Of a stretch of 21,365 nt of DNA, positions 14,065-21,365 are shown piece by piece. Each line of letters starts with the position of its first letter. The stretch's first letter is position 1. The notes under the pieces are model-generated. The model saw only the letters and a list, made by a program, of their open reading frames with translations, ran no database searches and was not told the origin of the DNA. The position numbers and the translations under genes were made by a program. Origin of the DNA: UBA9848 sp003454065 (GTDB lineage Bacteria > Spirochaetota > Spirochaetia > Sphaerochaetales > Sphaerochaetaceae); NCBI GenBank assembly GCA_946629155.1, contig CAMOXM010000011.1:1-21365 (forward strand), written 5' to 3'.

Positions 14065-15496
14065 CGGGAAATTCGTTCTGAATTCCGAGACTTTAGCGGA
14101 CTTCAGGCATCAATCGGAGGCTGTGATCGATGTCCTGTGCAGAAGTTTCGGGCAGGAGAACGGCTTTAGCGGGGCCAAGCCCGAGGAAGTTTTCAAATCC
14201 GTATCCGAACTTGATGTGCTTCCGAAGAAGGGAATAGGGTTCGATAAGGCGCTGTCGCTTATCGAGTCCAAGGTTCTTCCTGATATGCTGAAGGTTTCGC
14301 TTTTCGGAATCATGGCGCATTTGCACACTCCTGTTTTGCTTGAAAGCATCGCAGCGGAAACCATCATAGGCGCTTACAATCAATCCATGGATTCTTGGGA
14401 TCAGGCGCCGTCCGCAACTGAGGTGGAGATTTCGCTGATAAAAAGGCTCGCAGCGCTTTACGGGTATCCTGCCGGTTCCGACGGCACATTCACTTCGGGC
14501 GGAACGCAATCCAATTTGCAGGCATGCATCATAGCAAGGGACAAAGCGTTTGCGCGATTGGGCGATGATGTCAGAAAGGCCGGATTGCAGGGCTCGATGC
14601 GCAGGATGAGGATATATGCGTCTGAGATAGCGCATTTCTCCTTTTCGAAGTCGGCGCATATTCTCGGAATGGGTTATGATAGCGTTCGCCTTGTTCCTGT
14701 GAACGGCAGGATGCAGATGGATGTCGCAGCGCTGGAAAAAGCGGTCGAAGAGGATGTCGAGGCGGGGTTTGCGCCTTGCATGGTTGCCGCTACGGTAGGG
14801 ACTACCGACTTCGGGTCGATAGACGATCTTGCTGCAATCAGCGCGATTTGCAGGAAATACGGGATGCATTTTCATGCGGATGCGGCGTATGGCAGCGCAT
14901 GCGTTCTCAGCCGGAAATACAAAGGACGCGTTGAAAATCTGAAGCTGTGCGATTCGATTACGATAGATTTCCACAAAATGTTCTTGCTTCCGATAAGCTG
15001 TTCTTGCATATTGGTTAAAAACGCCCGTGATTTCGATTGCCTTTCGTTCCATTCGGATTATCTTAATCGTGAGGAAGACGAGGGGGATGGGTATGATAAC
15101 CTTGTGGGGAAAAGCCTTCTCACGACCAGGCGCTCCGATTGCATGAAGGTTCTTATGGCATTCATGGTCAGAGGCGAGGACGGCCTTGACGAGATGGTGA
15201 CTGCCATGATGGATAATGCTCGGTATTTTTATGGGATATTGAATGCAAGCGACATGATCGAAACGCTGAACGAACCCGAGCTGACATCCGTCGTATTCAG
15301 GCGCTTGCCGAAAGACAAGGATTCAGATGCGAACGAGTTCAACAAGAAGCTTCGCAGATGGCTCATGCACGAAAAGAAGATGATAATAGGGCAGACGACC
15401 GTCGGAGGCGATACGTATCTTAAGTTCACTCTTTTGAATCCGTCTTTGAAAAAAGGCGATTTCGACAGGATGCTCTCGATTATCTGCGGTTTTTAG
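14057..15496 (+). CDS. Group II PLP-dependent decarboxylase (diaminobutyrate/glutamate decarboxylase-like)
   Basis: 479-residue fold-type I PLP enzyme. Motifs in order: SGGTQSN (147-153), the ring-stacking His193 in SEIAHFSFSKSA, the catalytic Asp275 in HADAAYG, and Lys307 in TIDFHKMF, which forms the internal aldimine. The run after the lysine (LPISCSCILVKN) resembles L-2,4-diaminobutyrate decarboxylases and siderophore-pathway relatives more than aromatic-acid decarboxylases, which usually read D-P-H-K-W. Likely product is a diamine such as 1,3-diaminopropane or another amine; the substrate is not settled by sequence. It begins inside the small membrane protein gene and is followed 11 bp later by yigZ. 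A weak AAGG precedes ATG 14057, consistent with coupling. Confidence 0.82.
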   Translation: MNNGKFVLNSETLADFRHQSEAVIDVLCRSFGQENGFSGAKPEEVFKSVSELDVLPKKGIGFDKALSLIESKVLPDMLKVSLFGIMAHLHTPVLLESIAAETIIGAYNQSMDSWDQAPSATEVEISLIKRLAALYGYPAGSDGTFTSGGTQSNLQACIIARDKAFARLGDDVRKAGLQGSMRRMRIYASEIAHFSFSKSAHILGMGYDSVRLVPVNGRMQMDVAALEKAVEEDVEAGFAPCMVAATVGTTDFGSIDDLAAISAICRKYGMHFHADAAYGSACVLSRKYKGRVENLKLCDSITIDFHKMFLLPISCSCILVKNARDFDCLSFHSDYLNREEDEGDGYDNLVGKSLLTTRRSDCMKVLMAFMVRGEDGLDEMVTAMMDNARYFYGILNASDMIETLNEPELTSVVFRRLPKDKDSDANEFNKKLRRWLMHEKKMIIGQTTVGGDTYLKFTLLNPSLKKGDFDRMLSIICGF

Positions 15497-15507
15497 GGAT
15501 TAGGGAG

Positions 15508-16086
15508 ATGCTTGCCCTTGTCAAAGAGGTTTCAACCGAGCTCGTAGTCAGGAAATCGAAGTTCATTTCAATCGCAACGCCATGCGGGAGCGCAGACGAA
15601 TTGAAGGCGAAAAAGGATGCGCTTTGGCTGTTGCATAAAGGCGCGAGGCACATTGTTCATGCTGCGGTTTTTTCGAATCTATCCCTGTTTTCGTATAGTG
15701 ATGACAAAGAGCCTAAAGGTACTGCCGGATTGCCGACATTCGAGGTTCTGAAGGGAGCGAAAGCCGTGAACATCGCTTTGTTTACGATTCGCTATTTCGG
15801 CGGAGTTCTTTTGGGGACGGGCGGTCTTAGAAGGGCTTATGGCGATAGCGCCAAGCAATGCATCGAAAAGGCCGAGTTTGCAGAGGTAAAGGAATTCAAG
15901 ACGTTGGATTTCACGGCTTCATATCAGGACATCGGCAGGTTGAAAAGGCTCTTTTCTGAAAGTGATGTTGAAATCATCAAAATGGAAGAAGGCGCCGATG
16001 TAAAGATGACGCTGGGTGTGGCGAATTCAGATTTCGAGAGCATGAAAGGGAGAATCGAGGAGATTATCAGGACCAAGATCGTCTGA
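15508..16086 (+). CDS. yigZ: YigZ/IMPACT family protein
   Basis: 192-residue cytoplasmic protein of the IMPACT (UPF0029) family. The N-terminal domain contains LVVRKSKFISIA, the conserved His pair ARHIVHAAVF, the loop DDKEPKGTAGLPTFEVL and FTIRYFGGVLLGTGGLRRAY, all family hallmarks. The C-terminal part is the shorter, variable DUF1949 domain with the R-L-K-R-L segment. Family length is about 200 residues. The role of bacterial members is poorly known; the eukaryotic relative regulates translation through GCN1/GCN2. It lies 11 bp after the decarboxylase in the same operon, with AGGGAT/AGGGAG repeats just before its ATG. A T-rich tract follows the stop without a clear stem. Confidence 0.9.
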   Translation: MLALVKEVSTELVVRKSKFISIATPCGSADELKAKKDALWLLHKGARHIVHAAVFSNLSLFSYSDDKEPKGTAGLPTFEVLKGAKAVNIALFTIRYFGGVLLGTGGLRRAYGDSAKQCIEKAEFAEVKEFKTLDFTASYQDIGRLKRLFSESDVEIIKMEEGADVKMTLGVANSDFESMKGRIEEIIRTKIV

Positions 16087-16114
16087 ATCCTTTATTTTTT
16101 TTTATTATATTTGA

Positions 16115-16120
16115 TACTAT
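16115..16120 (+). promoter_or_regulatory. Possible -10 box for the lipoprotein gene
   Basis: TACTAT lies in an AT-rich tract 30 bp before the start codon. A convincing -35 box 17 bp upstream is not seen (TTATTT at 16092-16097), so this is a weak call. Confidence 0.25.
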
Positions 16121-16150
16121 CACGTGTTCGGATCAATAGGAGCGTATGTT

Positions 16151-18157
16151 ATGAAAAATAAGAGATATTTGCTGCTGTTCGCACTATTCGTTATGGTTGC
16201 AATTTGCATGCTGGTGTGTTCATGTAATTTGGATGACAAGAACAATTCCGAAAAGACTTCGGTGGAAGATGTTCCCGGAGTTTCCGGAACGACGGTGATA
16301 GCCAGCAACATGAGCAGTTCGGATTTGCAGAAAATCGCGGATGCAATAGGTGTGTCGTCTGCTGATGTCAAAGATTTGATCGATGACTTCCTGGCATCGT
16401 CAGCCGCCGAGAATGGAAAAACGACTTTGAAGGACTTCCTGGCATGGTATAATAATCAAAGCAATGAAAACGGCGGTGGAAGCATCGCCGGTCAGGGCGG
16501 CACGAATGGCATCGAGGGCGGTGGCGAAAGCGGCGGAAACAATCAGGGCGGAGTTCCCGAAGGCGAAAAGCATGAGGGGGAGAACGGGATAACAAAGACT
16601 TCGTATTCGCTTTCCGGAAAGGAAAAATCGGCATTCGGCAATGTTAAGCAGACGAGCGCTTTCTATTCCCCTTCCAATGCGACGTCCTCCAATATAAAGT
16701 ATTCTTCAGACAAGGTGGTTCATCTGAAAAGCTCCGAGGATTTCAAGAGTGAAGTGACTGATGCGCAAGGGTTTGTATTCGTCGATTTCTATAAGGGCGG
16801 ATGCCATAATTGCGTTTATTCGGGCTGGTCTATGGAGCAGCTTGCCAGGCAGAATTATGCTGGCGTGAAGTATTGCAATGTTCAGACATTCGGCTCGGAA
16901 TACGATCCGTCTTCTAAGGGAGCCGATCTCGATTGGTATTTGCAGGAGCATGGAAGGGACGACGGAGAGTTCACCGAATGGATGAAGAACTGGCTTCAGA
17001 CGGAATGCAATGATAAGAGCGAGAGAACATGCGCAGATGAATACAGCGACGCCACAAGGAAACTGGATAGCGAGGGAATAGAGCTGATCGGAGGCTGGTC
17101 GTATCCTGTTATGATCATGTTCAAGGATGGTGTTCCTGTCGGAGGAATACAGGGCGGACAGCCTTATTACGATGGTGATTCCGATTCGCCTATGGCATAC
17201 ATGGGCGGATGGGACAAGATAGGCATGAGAGCATTCATCAACACATGCGTGCAATCCGATGCCGATGCCCCGGCGACCGGATGGACTGCTATAACTCAGG
17301 ATGTTTCTCCTGTTGCGAAGGCTGTCGCGAACGGATCGATAAGGGAAATCCCATCCAAAATCAATGTTCCGGATTGGTTTTTCGGCAAATTCGAAACTGA
17401 GCGCGATGATCTGAGATGGAACATGAAAGCCAGTTTCTATGCGACGCCTGATTATATTGCCACTGCAGCAATTCAACCGTACCAGTATTTGTATGATTAT
17501 GCTTTGGAGCAGGATGGCATGATTCCGTCATGGCTCAAAGACGTTTGGTATAGCGATGTCATGCATGGTGACCCAGGTACTGTCATTTCTGCCGCGCCGG
17601 CTGGCGTGTCGAAAGAGGAGATAATAGACATCTTGGATGATTACTTCGATCCATACACGAATGCGGTCGGAGAGACGAAATGGAACTATTCCATGAATCA
17701 CGCCAAGAGTTATTATGGTTCCAAATATCAGGCCTGCGCTCGTTGGGGCGAGGCGGTTCCCAGATACGGCATGGAAAAGGCGAAATATGACGAAGGCAAT
17801 GGCAGCATCATATATTACATCTTGGATGCTAGCGATTGGTATGTTTCGGTCTATCGCATAATAAAATATTCGGATACCAATTTTTCTGGCAGCGTTTTTG
17901 AGGTGAGGAAGGGCGGCAAGTTCAATATGAAGCACTATGAAGCTACGGAGAAGACGGTGATTGATGGTTTTGATTATCAGAAAGGACGGGACACGTATAT
18001 GGAATATGGCGAGTTCGGCATGGGCGGATTGATGGACTGGCATTACATGTGGCCGTATGTGTACCTTTTCAATGATGATGATTGGAGAGCGGATTGCGGC
18101 AGCAATGCCAATAAGACCATGACGCTGGCTGAGGTAAAAGCCATTAAGGGCGAATGA
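16151..18157 (+). CDS. Large lipoprotein with thioredoxin-like domain
   Basis: 668 residues. The signal peptide (1-25) ends MLVCSC, with Cys25 (or Cys23) as the likely lipid site. An acidic, Ser-rich region (26-100) and a Gly/Asn/Glu-rich linker (about 106-146) follow. Residues about 188-368 look like a thioredoxin fold: FVFVDFYKGGCHNC with the redox pair C218-x-x-C221, then, after a 70-residue insertion with three more cysteines, GGWSYPVMIMFKDGVPVGG with the probable cis-proline Pro319. The remaining 300 residues, rich in Tyr, Trp and Asp, match nothing I know. It should be anchored outside the inner membrane and act on thiols or disulfides. AGGAG is eight bases before ATG 16151; an in-frame GTG at 16124 is less likely. 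It stands alone between yigZ and gap. Confidence 0.8.
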   Translation: MKNKRYLLLFALFVMVAICMLVCSCNLDDKNNSEKTSVEDVPGVSGTTVIASNMSSSDLQKIADAIGVSSADVKDLIDDFLASSAAENGKTTLKDFLAWYNNQSNENGGGSIAGQGGTNGIEGGGESGGNNQGGVPEGEKHEGENGITKTSYSLSGKEKSAFGNVKQTSAFYSPSNATSSNIKYSSDKVVHLKSSEDFKSEVTDAQGFVFVDFYKGGCHNCVYSGWSMEQLARQNYAGVKYCNVQTFGSEYDPSSKGADLDWYLQEHGRDDGEFTEWMKNWLQTECNDKSERTCADEYSDATRKLDSEGIELIGGWSYPVMIMFKDGVPVGGIQGGQPYYDGDSDSPMAYMGGWDKIGMRAFINTCVQSDADAPATGWTAITQDVSPVAKAVANGSIREIPSKINVPDWFFGKFETERDDLRWNMKASFYATPDYIATAAIQPYQYLYDYALEQDGMIPSWLKDVWYSDVMHGDPGTVISAAPAGVSKEEIIDILDDYFDPYTNAVGETKWNYSMNHAKSYYGSKYQACARWGEAVPRYGMEKAKYDEGNGSIIYYILDASDWYVSVYRIIKYSDTNFSGSVFEVRKGGKFNMKHYEATEKTVIDGFDYQKGRDTYMEYGEFGMGGLMDWHYMWPYVYLFNDDDWRADCGSNANKTMTLAEVKAIKGE

Positions 18158-18185
18158 TTGACAAATAGGAGAACGTAACTATAAT
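18158..18185 (+). promoter_or_regulatory. Promoter of gap
   Basis: Perfect TTGACA (18158-18163), a 16-bp spacer and perfect TATAAT (18180-18185), beginning directly after the stop codon of the lipoprotein gene. The leader is short, with GGAGG at 18201-18205. A strong constitutive promoter fits a glycolytic gene. Confidence 0.85.
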
Positions 18186-18211
18186 TTCTTAGTTGGTTTT
18201 GGAGGATAGAA

Positions 18212-19216
18212 ATGAAGTTAGCAATCAACGGATTCGGAAGAATCGGCAGAAATGTTTTCAAGATCGCTTTCGAGAGGAAGAACATAGAGATCGTTGCCAT
18301 CAACGACCTTACGGATGCCAAGACATTGGCGACGCTTTTGAAGTACGATTCGACTTACGGCTTGTACAAGAACGAGGTCACATACGATGACAGCAGCATA
18401 ACCGTGAAAGGCAAGAGGATCGAGATTCTGAAGGAAAGGAATCCGCAGAATCTTCCATGGGGCAATCTCGGCGTTGACGTCGTGATCGAGTCAACGGGAG
18501 TGTTCAAGTCCGCGGAAGGTCCGAAAGGCGGATACAAGGATCACATAAAGGCCGGAGCCAAGAAAGTGATTCTTACCGTTCCTGCGGCGGACGAAATAGA
18601 TCAGACGATAGTGGTCGGCGTCAACGATGACGAAATCAGCACGGATGCGGTCGCTTTTTCCAATGCTTCGTGCACGACGAACTGCCTTGCTCCTCTGGCA
18701 AAGGTTCTGAATGATGCATTCGGCATCAAATACGGTCTCATGACGACTGTTCATGCTTATACGAACGATCAGGTAATTCTCGATCAGCCGCATAAGGATC
18801 TTAGAAGGGCGAGGTCGGCAGGCCTGTCCATCATACCTACGACCACCGGCGCCGCTAGGGCTGTGGCTAAGGTAATTCCTTCTCTCAAGGGCAAGCTCAA
18901 CGGCTGTGCGATGAGGGTTCCCACGCCTACCGGATCGATCGTCGATCTCACTGTCGAGCTTGAGAAGGATGTGACGGTTGAGGAAGTCAATGCGGCCGTC
19001 AAGAAAGCCGCCGAAGGGAAGATGAAGAAGGTTTTGGAATATACCGAGGATCCGATCGTGTCGCGCGACATCCAGGGCAATTCCCATTCTTCGATTTTCG
19101 ATGCGCAGCTTACCATGAAGATGGATAAGGCCATGTTCAAGGTGTTCTCATGGTATGACAACGAAATGGGCTATTCCACCAGGGTTGTCGATCTTGCGGA
19201 AAAGATAATGAAATAA
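18212..19216 (+). CDS. gap: Glyceraldehyde-3-phosphate dehydrogenase
   Basis: 334-residue cytoplasmic glycolytic enzyme that converts glyceraldehyde 3-phosphate, NAD+ and phosphate to 1,3-bisphosphoglycerate. NAD-binding loop INGFGRIGRN (5-14), Asp32 after the second strand (favours NAD+ over NADP+), catalytic Cys154 in SNASCTTNCLAP, and His181 in TTVHAYTNDQ are all present, as is the substrate loop RRARSAGLSIIPTTTGAA. The C-terminal WYDNEMGYS segment is typical. Length is normal. The gene is a single transcription unit between a consensus promoter and a strong intrinsic terminator. Many codons end in C or G compared with neighbours, as often in highly expressed genes; I judged this by eye. 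Confidence 0.97.
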   Translation: MKLAINGFGRIGRNVFKIAFERKNIEIVAINDLTDAKTLATLLKYDSTYGLYKNEVTYDDSSITVKGKRIEILKERNPQNLPWGNLGVDVVIESTGVFKSAEGPKGGYKDHIKAGAKKVILTVPAADEIDQTIVVGVNDDEISTDAVAFSNASCTTNCLAPLAKVLNDAFGIKYGLMTTVHAYTNDQVILDQPHKDLRRARSAGLSIIPTTTGAARAVAKVIPSLKGKLNGCAMRVPTPTGSIVDLTVELEKDVTVEEVNAAVKKAAEGKMKKVLEYTEDPIVSRDIQGNSHSSIFDAQLTMKMDKAMFKVFSWYDNEMGYSTRVVDLAEKIMK

Positions 19217-19243
19217 CAGCCGTTTCGGCTTGGATTGTTATGG

Positions 19244-19279
19244 GGAACCTTGAGTTTTTACCTCAAGGTTCCTTTTTTT
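19244..19279 (+). terminator. Intrinsic terminator of gap
   Basis: GGAACCTTGAG (19244-19254) and CTCAAGGTTCC (19262-19272) form a perfect 11-bp stem with a 7-nt loop, followed by seven T. A smaller hairpin AGCCG-TTT-CGGCT (19219-19231) comes just before it. Confidence 0.93.
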
Positions 19280-19294
19280 ATAGGGGGGGCTATC

Positions 19295-19948
19295 ATGGAG
19301 AAACGCGCAACGCTTTCGGTTTCTGTTTTGGGTTCGGATCTAACTATTATGGATCGGCATATCAGAATGCTTGAGGAATCCGGATGCAGAATGATTCATC
19401 TTGATGTAATGGACGGTCATTTCGTCCCCAATCTCACCTTTGGCCCTGATTTCATTCGCAATGTGAAGGAAAGCACGAAGATGATAGTCGATACCCATCT
19501 TATGATAACCGAACCTGAGAAATCATTGGACGGCTATATAAGGACGGGAAGCGACTATATCACCGTGCATGCGGAGGCGGCAACGCATTTGCACTATTGC
19601 GTGAAAAGGATCAAGGATGCCGGTCTGAAGGCCGGAGTGGCGTTGAACCCCGCTACGAGCATTAGCGTTCTGGATGAGATTCTGCCTTATGTCGATCTCG
19701 TGCTCATTATGAGCGTGAATCCCGGCTTCAGCGGCCAGGAATTCATACGAACGTCCGTGAGCAAGATAGCCCGCTTGAGTGAAGAAAGGAAAAAAAGAAA
19801 TCTTGGTTTCGATATCTCCGTGGATGGAGGCGCAGGGCTGTCTAATGCTTCGGACCTCAAGAAAGCCGGTGCGAATCTGATCGTGTCTGCATCCGCATTT
19901 TTCAAAAGTCCTGACAAAAAGGCTTTTATCCGTGAGATCGAGCAATAG
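19295..19948 (+). CDS. rpe: Ribulose-phosphate 3-epimerase
   Basis: 217-residue TIM-barrel enzyme of the pentose phosphate pathway that interconverts ribulose 5-phosphate and xylulose 5-phosphate. Metal ligands and acid/base residues fit: His35 and Asp37 in HLDVMDGHFVPNLTFGP, His68 in VDTHLMI, Asp177 in SVDGGAG, and the phosphate/substrate loop VNPGFSGQEF (141-150). The usual N-terminal P-S-I-L-S-A-D is changed to V-S-V-L-G-S-D. The start at ATG 19295 follows a run of seven G and is preferred to the frame opening at 19235, which would lie inside the gap terminator. First gene of an operon with dtd and mnmG; its own promoter is not obvious, so it may rely on readthrough past the terminator. 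Confidence 0.93.
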   Translation: MEKRATLSVSVLGSDLTIMDRHIRMLEESGCRMIHLDVMDGHFVPNLTFGPDFIRNVKESTKMIVDTHLMITEPEKSLDGYIRTGSDYITVHAEAATHLHYCVKRIKDAGLKAGVALNPATSISVLDEILPYVDLVLIMSVNPGFSGQEFIRTSVSKIARLSEERKKRNLGFDISVDGGAGLSNASDLKKAGANLIVSASAFFKSPDKKAFIREIEQ

Positions 19949-19960
19949 GAGCAAAACCAG

Positions 19961-20401
19961 ATGAGAGCGGTTGTTCAGCGTGTCGATGAAGCAAGGGTCA
20001 GGGTTGACGGCAAGGTTGTCGGCGAAATAGCGAAAGGGTTTCTTGTGTATTATTGCGCTGAAAAAGGCGATGCCGAAACGAATATAGGCAAAATGGCCGA
20101 TAAAATCGCATCGTTCAGGATTTTCCCGGATGAAAACGGAAAAATGAACAGGAGCATCGATCAGGTCGGAGGGTCATTTTTGGTTGTAAGCCAATTCACT
20201 CTTGCTTCAGATCCTTTCGCAGGGGGAAATCGTCCCGGATTCGATAAAGCGATGGAAAAGGGCGCGGCTGAGGATTTCTACAATTGCTTCGTCAGTTTGA
20301 TAAGATCCAAGGGTTTTACGGTTGAAACGGGAATTTTCGGCGCTCACATGAAGGTGGAGAGCGTGAATGCCGGGCCTTTGACTTTTATCTTTGAATTATA
20401 G
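19961..20401 (+). CDS. dtd: D-aminoacyl-tRNA deacylase
   Basis: 146-residue dimeric enzyme that removes D-amino acids (and glycine mischarged on tRNA-Ala) from tRNA. The family motif SQFTL (77-81) is intact. The other motif, normally N-D-G-P-V-T, reads NAGPLT (136-141): the Gly-cis-Pro core needed for chiral selection is kept, but the Asp is Ala and the Val is Leu. The N-terminus MRAVVQRVDEARVRV is standard and length is normal. GGAG lies ten bases before the ATG, and the gene starts 12 bp after rpe and ends 14 bp before mnmG. Confidence 0.93.
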   Translation: MRAVVQRVDEARVRVDGKVVGEIAKGFLVYYCAEKGDAETNIGKMADKIASFRIFPDENGKMNRSIDQVGGSFLVVSQFTLASDPFAGGNRPGFDKAMEKGAAEDFYNCFVSLIRSKGFTVETGIFGAHMKVESVNAGPLTFIFEL

Positions 20402-20415
20402 GGGTTCTATCGGAA

Positions 20416-21365
20416 ATGGATTGCGATTGTTTGGTCGTGGGGGCTGGTCATGCGGGGCTCGAGGCCGCCATGGCCGCTTCATGTCTTTGTGATAAGGTCA
20501 TCGTCATAACCCAAAATGTTCTTGCCATTGCCAGAATGAGCTGCAATCCTGCAATAGGTGGGCTCGCCAAGGGCAATATAGTCAAGGAGATCGATGCGCT
20601 CGGAGGAGTCATGGGGATGTTGGCCGATAGCGCGCTTCTGCAATTCAGGCAGCTTAACAAAAGCCGCGGTGCCGCGGTCCAGGCTCCAAGGGCGCAGGAA
20701 GACAAATACTTGTATTCGGAAAATGCGCGGAAGCTTCTGCTATCCCGTTCGAACATCACGCTCATCGAAGGGACGGTTGTCGATATAATAGACAGAGACG
20801 GCAGGGTTGTCAAAGTCCGATACAAGGAAAACAGGCGCGATGGAGAAACCGCACATGCGACGGACAAGGTTTGCGCCGTAAGCGTTCGTTCGGTGGTGCT
20901 TACAACCGGAACCTTCATGAACGCGAGGACTTTTACGGGAGATGTGGTCAGGCGCGAAGGACGGATAGGCGAGGAGGCTGCCGTAGGGCTTTCCGAAAAC
21001 CTGATGCGCCGCGGTTTTGCCATAGCCCGCTTGAAAACCGGAACGCCTGCTAGGATAATCAAGGAATCCATCGACTATTCCAAGTGCGATTTGCAAAAGC
21101 CGGACGACATGATAATCCCTTTTTCGTTTCTCATGCCGATGACGAGAGATTCGAAAGCCATTTCCGATCAGCTTCCGTGCCACATTACCTTCACTAATGA
21201 GAAAACGCATAAGATAATCAGGGATAATTTTCACAGAAGCCCGCTGTTTTCAGGTGCCATCATCGGAAAAGGCCCGCGCTATTGTCCTTCGATCGAGGAT
21301 AAGGTGAAGCGTTTCCCTGATCGAGAGAGGCATCAGGTGTTCATAGAGCCGGAAGGCAGGAACGC
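20416..21365 (+). CDS. mnmG: tRNA uridine-5-carboxymethylaminomethyl modification enzyme MnmG (5' part)
   Basis: The first 316 residues of about 620; the frame is open to the window edge. MnmG is a FAD protein that, with MnmE, modifies the wobble uridine (U34) of tRNAs reading split codon boxes. The dinucleotide loop GAGHAGLEAA (10-19), Cys43 in SCNPAIGGLAKG (a reactive cysteine in the family), LNKSRGAAVQAPRAQEDKY, TTGTFM, RLKTGTPARI and the signature segment GKGPRYCPSIEDKVKRF are all visible. The frame has no interruption. ATG 20416 is 14 bases after the dtd stop. The missing part would hold the tRNA- and MnmE-binding C-terminal region. Confidence 0.95.
   Translation, partial: MDCDCLVVGAGHAGLEAAMAASCLCDKVIVITQNVLAIARMSCNPAIGGLAKGNIVKEIDALGGVMGMLADSALLQFRQLNKSRGAAVQAPRAQEDKYLYSENARKLLLSRSNITLIEGTVVDIIDRDGRVVKVRYKENRRDGETAHATDKVCAVSVRSVVLTTGTFMNARTFTGDVVRREGRIGEEAAVGLSENLMRRGFAIARLKTGTPARIIKESIDYSKCDLQKPDDMIIPFSFLMPMTRDSKAISDQLPCHITFTNEKTHKIIRDNFHRSPLFSGAIIGKGPRYCPSIEDKVKRFPDRERHQVFIEPEGRN

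Noticed and set aside
14093..15052. 319-codon minus-strand open frame opposite the decarboxylase
   Set aside because: The plus strand encodes the PLP enzyme with its lysine and histidine motifs; the antisense frame is a shadow.
16087..16110. Intrinsic terminator after yigZ
   Set aside because: There is a long T tract, but no convincing stem precedes it.

Overview
The window reads as chromosome of an anaerobic, host-associated-looking bacterium. Moderate GC, ABC uptake systems of the BMP/nucleoside and AfuABC types, relaxed lipoprotein signal peptides ending in C-x-S-C or V-C-S-C, a rubrerythrin and the general gene style fit a spirochaete (Treponema-like). This assignment is by protein style only, with no marker comparison, and I hold it at moderate to low confidence. 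Coding density is high, genes are packed into translationally coupled strings (TAATG, TGATG and ATGA overlaps), and several accessory genes are visibly decaying.

Layout. (1) 1-970: a decayed accessory patch with a HEPN-type gene carrying an in-frame stop and a frameshift, a perfect 12-bp hairpin, the two ends of a DUF4143-type ATPase whose middle is missing, and a GC-rich block of nested inverted repeats. (2) 4726-971, minus strand: a three-gene ABC transporter (ATPase, permease, permease) of the nucleoside/BMP type. A good promoter at 4943-4972 implies a leader of about 210 nt, most of it a 162-bp element that can fold into a closed multibranch structure. (3) 5166-9259, plus strand: afuA-afuB-afuC, an iron or sugar-phosphate ABC importer. 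It has an internal terminator after afuA, and afuC has lost the reading frame of its last domain by an apparent one-base deletion. (4) 9291-9836: a second internally deleted ATPase relic and an N-terminally truncated Doc/Fic toxin. (5) 9926-13596: one tight operon of rubrerythrin, a short-chain dehydrogenase, TatD-family hydrolase, IspH and RlmE. (6) 13774-16086: a small two-helix membrane protein overlapping a group II PLP decarboxylase, then a YigZ/IMPACT protein; the leader may hold a pseudoknot. (7) 16151-18157: a large lipoprotein with a thioredoxin-like CHNC site and a C-terminal region of about 300 residues I do not recognise. (8) 18158-19279: gap with a consensus promoter and a strong terminator. 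(9) 19295-21365: rpe, dtd and the first two thirds of mnmG, which runs off the window.

Together the genes give nutrient uptake (nucleosides; iron or phosphosugar), peroxide defence, isoprenoid synthesis (IspH), ribosome and tRNA maturation and quality control (RlmE, MnmG, DTD) and central carbon flow (GAPDH, RPE). The parts least explained by known families are the structured leader of the nucleoside transporter, the thioredoxin-fold lipoprotein, and the membrane-protein/decarboxylase pair.
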